From Scatosoma sp045654025 (lineage in GTDB: Bacteria; Bacillota; Clostridia; Christensenellales; Borkfalkiaceae): a stretch of DNA of 64,000 bases. The position numbers and the translations under genes were made by a program. Below are positions 52,864 through 58,615 of the stretch, one piece after another. Position 1 is the first letter of the stretch; each line of letters opens with the position of its first letter. The stretch is from NCBI GenBank assembly GCA_045654025.1, contig JAZOMO010000031.1:52118-116117 (forward strand), written 5' to 3'. The notes under the pieces are model-generated. The model saw nothing but the letters and a program-made list of their open reading frames with translations. It was not told where the DNA came from and ran no database searches.

Positions 52864-53562
52864 TTAAATACGTATCTCCGTTAGGGCAAAGTTCGCCTTA
52901 TCGCAAGCGGTAAGATAGTAGGTAATCCCATTCCTTTCCGTACGCAGAGGGAAGTAGGACGACCCGTGAATATGCCCAAACACAACGGTGCGAACGCCAT
53001 TCTCTTCGAACAGCTTGGTAAACTCCGTTTCCCCGTTCTTAACCGAGAAAGGCGGATAGTGCATCAGCACCACCAGCTTATCCCCATCTTCCATAAGTCG
53101 ACGTGCATCGGCAAACGCTAAACGGAATCTTGCCGCCTCACGCTGATACAGCTTTTCGTCCTGCTCGGAAAAATCAGGGCTACCCGGGCAAGTCCACCCA
53201 CGCGAGCCGACCAACACCATATCCCCGATTTTCAAGGCGTCCGTCTGCAGGAAAGCGTAGCTTTCATCAGGCGCAGAGGCGCGGATTTTTCCGATGCCGT
53301 TCCACCAGTAATCGTGGTTGCCACGCACGAAAATCTTTCGTCCGGGAAGGTCCTTTAGCTGCTTTAAGTCCTCCACGGCATCGACGAGTTTCATCGCCCA
53401 GCTGACGTCGCCTGCAATCAGCACGACATCCTCTTCCGACACCTTTTCCAGCCAGTCCTTTTTAATTTTTTCAAAGTGGTTTTCCCATCCGCCGCCGAAC
53501 ACGTCCATAGGCTTGTCCGAGGTCGTAGACAGATGCAAATCCCCGATAGCAAATATCTTCAT
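52864..53562 (-). CDS. Metallophosphoesterase
   Basis: Calcineurin-like dinuclear-metal phosphoesterase of 232 residues. Metal ligands are in GDLHLS (7-12), GDVSW, GNHDYWW and GHIHG, with a His in LMHYPPFS. Substrate is unknown; related small cytosolic proteins act on varied phosphodiesters. The ATG lies exactly 6 nt after a TATAAT box, so the mRNA is predicted to be leaderless. An AGGTG there is too close to serve as a Shine-Dalgarno site. Confidence 0.92.
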   Translation of the reverse strand: MKIFAIGDLHLSTTSDKPMDVFGGGWENHFEKIKKDWLEKVSEEDVVLIAGDVSWAMKLVDAVEDLKQLKDLPGRKIFVRGNHDYWWNGIGKIRASAPDESYAFLQTDALKIGDMVLVGSRGWTCPGSPDFSEQDEKLYQREAARFRLAFADARRLMEDGDKLVVLMHYPPFSVKNGETEFTKLFEENGVRTVVFGHIHGSSYFPLRTERNGITYYLTACDKANFALTEIRI

Positions 53563-53568
53563 ACACCT

Positions 53569-53597
53569 ATTATAACAGCTTTTTTTTAAAAAGGCAA
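53569..53597 (-). promoter_or_regulatory. Promoter of the metallophosphoesterase, predicting a leaderless transcript
   Basis: On the minus strand: TTGCCT, 17-nt spacer, TATAAT, then AGGTGT and the ATG. The start point 7 nt beyond the box is the A of the start codon. Confidence 0.75.
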
Positions 53598-53621
53598 GTT
53601 TTTTCTTTCATCGCCACCAAC

Positions 53622-53661
53622 AAAAAAACAACGCCCCTCTTTCCAGAGAGGCGCTTGCGTT
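53622..53661 (-). terminator. Probable terminator after the spore-envelope candidate
   Basis: On the minus strand AACGC ... CCTCT, loop CTGGAA, AGAGG ... GCGTT form a stem with a small internal mismatch, followed by GTTTTTTTG. It lies just past the stop at 53685. Confidence 0.65.
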
Positions 53662-53684
53662 TTATAACGCTACGGCGTATGTAT

Positions 53685-54341
53685 TTAGCACTTATTTCCA
53701 CACGGCTTGGTGCGGGGATACAAGGGCAATTCAAAGAACCCTGCGCAGACCTCTTGCGAATACTCCTGCGCGGGTGGAATGGCGCAATATCCGTACGTAG
53801 GAACGAGGATTTCCACCGGCATAGAAACCTTCAAAATCACCGTCACGCACAAGTTAGCAACGAAGGTGTTGGTGGTGGCGTCAAACGTCGCGTCAGGGGC
53901 AACGATACTGACCACCGCGCGCACCGTAAACGGGATAATCGAGGGGGCAGGTACGTAAAGAAGCACGTCTTGGGACATACTGACCGTTGCCGTTGCTCTG
54001 CCTTCCGTACCGTTTGCATCGGTAAATAAAACCTCTACGGGCGCACTGACCGTCGCCTGCACACGGGCGCAGTGTTTATCCGCTTGGCGGTCGATTACAA
54101 GGTTTGATACGGTTGCATCAGCGCTAAGCGAACGAGCGCTGACAAAAGTCAAAGGATAGACGACGGTTGCAGGCTCGATGTCTTCCAGCGTTAAAGTATA
54201 GCCCGTAAGCTGCGTTTGCTTAATACCGGCATCAAAAATCTTTTCCGCTTGGATACAAACCTTTTCCGTCAACCCCACCAGCGGATTTCCCGACACAGGG
54301 CCGGGGCATTTGTCCGACTGGAAATTCGAATAAAAGGACAT
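53685..54341 (-). CDS. Uncharacterised Cys-containing protein, candidate spore-envelope component
   Basis: 218 residues. A short N-terminal region with MSFYSNFQSDKCPGP and GNPLVGLTEKVCIQAEKIFD is followed by beta-rich Val/Thr/Ala sequence. The C-terminus is Cys- and Pro-rich (YGYCAIPPAQEYSQEVC, ending KPCGNKC). There is no signal peptide or membrane segment. AGGAGG lies 7 nt before ATG 54341. Proteins of this pattern recur in spore-forming Clostridia as far as I recall, but no function is established. The adjacent LysM gene and a shared upstream palindrome favour an envelope role. Confidence 0.7.
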   Translation of the reverse strand: MSFYSNFQSDKCPGPVSGNPLVGLTEKVCIQAEKIFDAGIKQTQLTGYTLTLEDIEPATVVYPLTFVSARSLSADATVSNLVIDRQADKHCARVQATVSAPVEVLFTDANGTEGRATATVSMSQDVLLYVPAPSIIPFTVRAVVSIVAPDATFDATTNTFVANLCVTVILKVSMPVEILVPTYGYCAIPPAQEYSQEVCAGFFELPLYPRTKPCGNKC

Positions 54342-54393
54342 AATATTACCTCCTATGCGCGAAAAGGCAAACCGCCCCACGCGCTTTGTTGTC

Positions 54394-54407
54394 TATAGTA
54401 TACTATA
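54394..54407. repeat. Palindrome upstream of the spore-envelope candidate, copy 1
   Basis: TATAGTATACTATA, a perfect 14-bp palindrome, with TATGC beyond it on the plus strand. The 12-bp core is repeated in front of the LysM gene. On the minus strand TATACTAT with TCATAGA 15 nt upstream resembles a sigma-E promoter. Confidence 0.6.
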
Positions 54408-54444
54408 TGCAACCCTTTCTATGATTGACACAGGTCGCCACGCC

Positions 54445-54723
54445 CTACAAACGCACGCGCATTCCCGGATAAAACACCCTCGTACCATTCCTCTCCGAAT
54501 ACGCTTTTTCGCTGCCACAAAGCAAAGCTTTGTCATCGCCCGCCTGCACGGTATACAGCGGCCGAGCCTCAGGTACTAAAAGCAGCTGTCCCTCGTACAC
54601 TTCCTCCGTCAAAGAATTTTCCGCCACCAAAGCGTACGCCGTCGTTTTGAGCCCCTTTGCAATCGAGGGCAAGGTCTGCCCCCGTTTTACCTTATACCAT
54701 TTTTGCTCTTTCAATTTCAACAT
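54445..54723 (-). CDS. Small LysM-domain protein
   Basis: 92 residues. An N-terminal LysM domain (KWYKVKRGQTLPSIAKGL ... YEGQLLLVPEA, about 8-52) should bind peptidoglycan or a chitin-like glycan. A second degenerate repeat-like region follows (YTVQAGDDKALLC). There is no signal peptide, which fits spore-coat or cortex LysM proteins made in the mother cell. The ATG directly abuts the palindromic TATACTATG region and lacks a Shine-Dalgarno site. Confidence 0.85.
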   Translation of the reverse strand: MLKLKEQKWYKVKRGQTLPSIAKGLKTTAYALVAENSLTEEVYEGQLLLVPEARPLYTVQAGDDKALLCGSEKAYSERNGTRVFYPGMRVRL

Positions 54724-54733
54724 AGTATACTAT
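54722..54733. repeat. Palindrome overlapping the LysM start, copy 2
   Basis: ATAGTATACTAT, identical in its 12-bp core to copy 1 at 54395-54406. It overlaps the start codon. A TATAGT (54729-54734) ends 5 nt before the ATG on the minus strand. Confidence 0.6.
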
Positions 54734-54760
54734 ATATGCCATAAACAGAAAAATATGCCC

Positions 54761-54789
54761 TCATATTTTCTTTTTTTCGACAGTAAAAT
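54761..54789 (+). promoter_or_regulatory. Candidate sigma-E-type promoter of spoVB
   Basis: TCATATT (54761-54767), 14-nt spacer, AGTAAAAT (54782-54789). The -35 is a good match to the sigma-E pattern, the -10 is 5 of 8. TAAAAT ends 6 nt before ATG 54796. spoVB is in the sigma-E regulon in Bacillus. Confidence 0.45.
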
Positions 54790-54795
54790 AGAGGT

Positions 54796-56298
54796 ATGAA
54801 CAAGCCTTCTATTTTTAAAAATACAGCCGTCATCACCGTAGTAGCTTGCCTCGAGCGCGCGCTTGGGTTTTTATACCGTATCGTGCTTGCGCGATTGCTT
54901 GGCGCGGAAGGAATGGGCATCTACCAAATCGCCCTTTCACACTTCTTCCTGTTCCAAACTGCCGCAGGGGGCGGCATTCCCGTCAGCCTATCCCGCACAG
55001 TCTCCCGACTGAACGCAGAAAACAAAAGTAGGCGCGCCGGCGGGGCGCTACTGGCGGCGCTCCTCCTCGCAGGGGGAGTATCACTTCCCCTCATCGGCAT
55101 TTTTTTGCCACTTTTGGGGAATATCCCCCTCTTTACCTCAGATGCGCCCGTCTTAAAAATCCTACTTTGCACCCTCACCACCACCGCCGTGTATATGGCA
55201 ATCAAGGGGTTTTTTTGGGGCAACAAAAAATTCCTCGCGCCTGCGCTGTTTGAAGTCGCAGAGGAAATTTGCACCGTGCTTTTAGGCGTCATTCTCCTCA
55301 CCAGCGCACAAAACCTATCTCCGATAGAGGGGGCAAGCCGAGCCGCTTTGGCGCACTCGATTGCAGGTATTATCGTCTGCGTTGTCGCGTGTATCACCCT
55401 ACTGCTAAATAAGACAAAATGGAGCAGCCCCACCCCCTTTATCCAGCCCCTTCTCAAAGCCGCAGCGCCGATTACCGCCGTGCGTTTGGGGGCAACCTTG
55501 GTCAACGCCGCCGTGGCGGCATTACTTCCCGCAATGCTGATACGCTCTGGCATGTCCCAAAGCGCCGCCCTGCAGGCCTTTGGCGTGACAACGGGTATGG
55601 TGTTACCCCTCGTCTGTATCCCTTTAACACTCATCGGCTCGCTGGCAATCGTGCTCGTGCCGGAGCTCGCCGAAGACCACCAAAAACGCAACGCAAAACG
55701 GTTGCAGGAAAAGGTGGAAAAGGGGGTGTTTTTCGCCCTTGCTTTGCCCTGCCTGCTCATCCCTCTGTTTATGGCGGTGGGCAAGCCGCTGACAACCCTC
55801 GTCTATCAGAGCGAACTAGCAGGGGAAATGCTCCCCCGTATCGCCTTTTTACTGCTGCCCATGAGCCTCAACGCCATCCTCGTCAGTATGTTAAATTCCT
55901 TGGGATTTGAAAAGCAGACCTTTTCCTTCTCGCTGGTTGGCTCGGCAGTCCTTCTTGCGTGCATCCTTTTCCTGCCCGCCTACGTAGGAATATACGCCTA
56001 TCCCATCGGACTACTTTTGTCGTTAACCATAGAGGGAATTTGCGGTTGGGTATTACTTAAAAAGCATTGTCCCCTCTCCCGTCGGTTTTACAGCAAAGCG
56101 TTGCTTTGCGTTGGGCTAACCGCGCCGTTAGGGCTTATAGGACAGATACTTTGGAATGGAGCAACCTTGCTTTTAGGGGAATGGCAATCCGCCCTTTTTA
56201 CCGCCATTCTTCTTGCCCTCTGTACGGTTGCGCTCTACGCCCTTTTGAAATTGTTGCCGAGCATAAAAATCCACAAAAAAAATTCCCGCACCCCTTGA
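54796..56298 (+). CDS. spoVB: Stage V sporulation protein B-like MOP-family flippase
   Basis: 500 residues with about 14 hydrophobic segments, of the polysaccharide-export/MurJ-like family. The N-terminal LGFLYRIVLARLLGAEGMGIYQ (read as two pieces) is the SpoVB-type pattern. It is proposed to flip a glycan or lipid-linked precursor for the spore cortex. It lies divergent from the LysM gene by 72 nt. Other members of the family transport other lipid-linked sugars, so the substrate remains an inference. Confidence 0.88.
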   Translation: MNKPSIFKNTAVITVVACLERALGFLYRIVLARLLGAEGMGIYQIALSHFFLFQTAAGGGIPVSLSRTVSRLNAENKSRRAGGALLAALLLAGGVSLPLIGIFLPLLGNIPLFTSDAPVLKILLCTLTTTAVYMAIKGFFWGNKKFLAPALFEVAEEICTVLLGVILLTSAQNLSPIEGASRAALAHSIAGIIVCVVACITLLLNKTKWSSPTPFIQPLLKAAAPITAVRLGATLVNAAVAALLPAMLIRSGMSQSAALQAFGVTTGMVLPLVCIPLTLIGSLAIVLVPELAEDHQKRNAKRLQEKVEKGVFFALALPCLLIPLFMAVGKPLTTLVYQSELAGEMLPRIAFLLLPMSLNAILVSMLNSLGFEKQTFSFSLVGSAVLLACILFLPAYVGIYAYPIGLLLSLTIEGICGWVLLKKHCPLSRRFYSKALLCVGLTAPLGLIGQILWNGATLLLGEWQSALFTAILLALCTVALYALLKLLPSIKIHKKNSRTP

Positions 56299-56323
56299 CA
56301 ATCCTATGCTTTTTTAGTACAAT
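56295..56323 (+). promoter_or_regulatory. Promoter of pgi
   Basis: TTGACA (56295-56300), 17-nt spacer, TACAAT (56318-56323). The -35 box overlaps the spoVB stop codon. A GGAGG site at 56344-56348 follows in the leader. Confidence 0.92.
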
Positions 56324-56353
56324 ATACGTAAAGTTTATCGCTTGGAGGTTACT

Positions 56354-57787
56354 ATGGGATACAAGACGAGAGAATGGCGCAAATCGATGCGCGTCGAATT
56401 AGACTACAACAACATGACGGAAAAGTTTTTGGGCAAAGAGGGCTTTTCAGAAAAAGACCTTCGCGCTTTGGCCCCCAAGGCAAAAGCCGCCTTTGAATAC
56501 GTAAAAGAAAACCGCGGAAAAGACGAACTCTATATGGGTTGGACGGAGCTCCCCTACAACCAAGCGGAAATCGTCGAGGATATCCTCGCAACGGCAAAGA
56601 CCGTCCGCAAGAAGTTCCAGTACTTCGTCGTGCTTGGTATCGGCGGCAGCGCACTTGGGCCTATCATGGCGTTTAACGCTCTTTGCCACCTGCACTACAA
56701 CGACCTGCCTAAATATAAGAGAAAGGGCCCGAAATTCTACGTAGAGGACAACGTTGACCCCGTGAGAATGCGTGACCTTTTGGACGTTATCGAACCGGAA
56801 AAGACCTGCTTTAACGTCATTTCGAAATCGGGCGCAACCAGCGAAACGATGACCCAGTACTTAATCCTCCTCGACCTTTTAACCAAGGCAGGTGTCAACG
56901 TAAAAGACAACGTTATCTTCACCACCGACGAAGCAAGAGGGAACCTGAAAAAGATTTCCGACGAATGCGGTGGGATTAAGAGCTACGTTCTCCCCGACGG
57001 CGTAGGCGGCAGATTTTCTCAGCTTTGCCCCGTAGGGTTGTTGCCCGCGGCGGTGCTTGGCATTGATATTAAGGGTCTGCTTGCAGGCGCGGCGTACATG
57101 GACGGCCTCTGCAACAAGCCCTCTATCTATAAAAACCCTGCGCTCGCGTGCGCGGCGTTGCAGATCGCGGCAATGGAAAAGGGCAAAAACGTCGGCGTTA
57201 TGATGCCCTACTCCGATAACCTTAAATACCTTGCAGACTGGTACTGCCAGCTGTGGGCAGAATCCTTGGGCAAGAACGTCACCCTCGACGGCAAGCCCTG
57301 CAACGTCGGTCAGACCCCCGTTAAATCGCTGGGCGTTACCGACCAGCACTCGCAGGTACAGTTGTACACCGAAGGCCCTTACGACAAGGTTATCACCTTC
57401 CTGTCCTTGAGAAAATACGGCTGTGAAATGCCTATCCCTCACGGTTGCGAAAACATCCCCGACGTATCCTTCCTCGGCGGACATACAATGGAGGAGCTGA
57501 TTCAAGCGGAAAACGCCGCTACCGCATACGCCTTGACCAAAGCAGGCAGAATGAACTACACCCTTTGGTTGCCTGAACTTAACGCGTTCACTCTCGGTCA
57601 GCTGTTGTTCCTCTTCGAACTGCAGACGGCGTACGCAGGCGCGATGCTGAACATCGGCACCTTCAATCAGCCCGGCGTTGAAGAAGGCAAGAAAGCAACC
57701 TTTGCCCTGCTCGGCAAGCGTGGCTACGAGGCGAAGAAAGCTGAACTCGATAGCCTGCCTGAAAAGGAAGATAAATACATCGTCTAA
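56354..57787 (+). CDS. pgi: Glucose-6-phosphate isomerase
   Basis: Interconverts glucose 6-phosphate and fructose 6-phosphate, 477 residues. VLGIGGSALGP, VISKSGATSETMTQ, FTTDEARGN and the C-terminal ELQTAYAGAMLNIGTFNQPG are the SIS-fold and active-site blocks. ATG 56354 is chosen because GGAGG ends 5 nt before it; a TTG at 56342 is part of the same site. It has its own strong promoter and terminator. Confidence 0.96.
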   Translation: MGYKTREWRKSMRVELDYNNMTEKFLGKEGFSEKDLRALAPKAKAAFEYVKENRGKDELYMGWTELPYNQAEIVEDILATAKTVRKKFQYFVVLGIGGSALGPIMAFNALCHLHYNDLPKYKRKGPKFYVEDNVDPVRMRDLLDVIEPEKTCFNVISKSGATSETMTQYLILLDLLTKAGVNVKDNVIFTTDEARGNLKKISDECGGIKSYVLPDGVGGRFSQLCPVGLLPAAVLGIDIKGLLAGAAYMDGLCNKPSIYKNPALACAALQIAAMEKGKNVGVMMPYSDNLKYLADWYCQLWAESLGKNVTLDGKPCNVGQTPVKSLGVTDQHSQVQLYTEGPYDKVITFLSLRKYGCEMPIPHGCENIPDVSFLGGHTMEELIQAENAATAYALTKAGRMNYTLWLPELNAFTLGQLLFLFELQTAYAGAMLNIGTFNQPGVEEGKKATFALLGKRGYEAKKAELDSLPEKEDKYIV

Positions 57788-57804
57788 TCGAATACAAAAA
57801 GAGA

Positions 57805-57834
57805 AAACGAGCCTGAAAAAGGGCTCGTTTTTTT
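57805..57834 (+). terminator. Intrinsic terminator of pgi
   Basis: AACGAGCC, loop TGAAAAA, GGCTCGTT followed by TTTTT. It closes the pgi unit before the mazF region. Confidence 0.92.
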
Positions 57835-57883
57835 GTATAAAGCATCTCATTAGGGGGTATACTTGTACCATAAGCAAGCCCCA

Positions 57884-57900
57884 TTTACATATACTGTAAA
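57884..57900. promoter_or_regulatory. Inverted repeat upstream of mazF, possible operator
   Basis: TTTACA-N5-TGTAAA, perfect 6-bp half-sites, 32 nt before the mazF start. A TATACT (57858-57863) upstream is the best -10 candidate, with a poor -35. The repeat would sit in the 5' leader or just past the start point. Confidence 0.4.
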
Positions 57901-57931
57901 TACGAAGGGTTTTGCAAAAGAGGTACGAATT

Positions 57932-58294
57932 ATGATAGTAAAACGCGGAGAATTATATTACGCCGATTTGTCCCCCGTCGTCGGTAGCGAGCAAGGTGGC
58001 ATACGCCCCGTATTAGTCGTGCAAAACGACATAGGAAATAAGTATTCCCCCACCGTCATCGCCGCTGCTGTCACCAGTAAAATCGGCAAAGCGCGACTGC
58101 CCACGCACATTGAACTGCCCTCTGCCTACGGCCTTGCCAAGGACAGCGTAATCCTATTAGAGCAGATTCGCACGCTGGACAAACGACGCCTGAAAGAGCG
58201 AATCGGCGAACTGCCCCCACAGACGATGACACGGGTCAATCGAGCCATTTTAATCAGCCTTGGCTTTCCAGTAGAGGAAACAATTTTACGGTGA
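57932..58294 (+). CDS. mazF: MazF/PemK-family endoribonuclease toxin, no adjacent antitoxin
   Basis: 120 residues, the NdoA/MazF fold. MIVKRGELYYADLSPVVGSE opens it, then GGIRPVLVVQNDIGNK with the catalytic Arg, AAVTSK, THIELP and LLEQIRTLDKRRL with the second catalytic Thr/Ser region. Members cut mRNA at short motifs. AGAGG precedes ATG 57932. No antitoxin fits in the 137 nt between pgi and this start, or directly after the stop. The stop codon abuts a stem-loop array. Confidence 0.93.
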   Translation: MIVKRGELYYADLSPVVGSEQGGIRPVLVVQNDIGNKYSPTVIAAAVTSKIGKARLPTHIELPSAYGLAKDSVILLEQIRTLDKRRLKERIGELPPQTMTRVNRAILISLGFPVEETILR

Positions 58295-58412
58295 AGTTTT
58301 CGCTGAAAGCAAAAATTGTGGTTGTATTTTTCCATAACTTCGCCGTCAGGCGAAACTTCACTCATTTAATGAACTTCACCTACGAAGTAAACTTCACTTG
58401 CCCACAGGGCAA
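58291..58412 (+). repeat. Array of short stem-loops separated by AACTTCAC spacers
   Basis: From 58339 the order is TTCGCC-gtca-GGCGAA, ACTTCACT, CATT-t-AATG, AACTTCACC, TAC-gaa-GTA, AACTTCAC, TTGCCC-aca-GGGCAA. An inverted GTGAAGTTT at 58291-58300 starts the region, so the block has partly inverted ends. There is no coding frame. It looks like a small non-autonomous repeat or a structured 3' region. Confidence 0.65.
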
Positions 58413-58433
58413 ATTAGTTTAATCGCATACCTG

Positions 58434-58466
58434 CCACGCCTATTTTGGCGTGGTTTTCGTCTTTTC
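58434..58466 (+). terminator. Intrinsic terminator after the stem-loop array
   Basis: CCACGCC, loop TATTTT, GGCGTGG, then TTTTCGTCTTTT. It would end the mazF transcript, which would then include the stem-loop array in its 3' end. Confidence 0.8.
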
Positions 58467-58511
58467 TTGCCATATTTTTACAAAAGCAGACGGATTATTT
58501 GCACGCGCGCA

Positions 58512-58520
58512 TGATACAAT
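58512..58520 (+). promoter_or_regulatory. Extended -10 promoter of spoIIE
   Basis: TGATACAAT, an extended -10 (TGn plus TACAAT) with no -35 match at 16-18 nt. That is typical of an activator-dependent promoter; spoIIE in Bacillus needs Spo0A~P. I did not find a clear Spo0A box. Confidence 0.6.
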
Positions 58521-58538
58521 ACGGAAAAATTACCCTAT

Positions 58539-58565
58539 CCGTTTCAAACCAAGTTGAAACGGCTA
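58539..58565 (+). repeat. 27-nt hairpin repeat in the spoIIE leader
   Basis: CCGTTTCAA, loop ACCAAG, TTGAAACGG, then CTA: a perfect 9-bp stem. It is 24 of 27 identical to 63029-63055, in the same orientation, at the 3' end of ppa. Confidence 0.75.
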
Positions 58566-58603
58566 AGCTGATAAGACTTGAACCTTTCAGTCTTATCAGC
58601 TTA
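58564..58603 (+). promoter_or_regulatory. 15-bp perfect stem-loop abutting the spoIIE ribosome-binding site
   Basis: TAAGCTGATAAGACT and its exact reverse complement enclose a 10-nt loop. The last base of the stem is the first A of the AAAGGAG site (58603-58609). There is no T-run, so it is not a terminator; it could control access to the site or mRNA stability. Confidence 0.75.
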
Positions 58604-58615
58604 AAGGAGAACGTT

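Noticed and set aside
56879..57877. A 332-codon open frame on the minus strand
   Set aside because: It is antisense to pgi, which has its own promoter, Shine-Dalgarno site and terminator.
58590..58609. A terminator in front of spoIIE
   Set aside because: The perfect stem is followed by AAAGGAG, not T residues, so it is not an intrinsic terminator.
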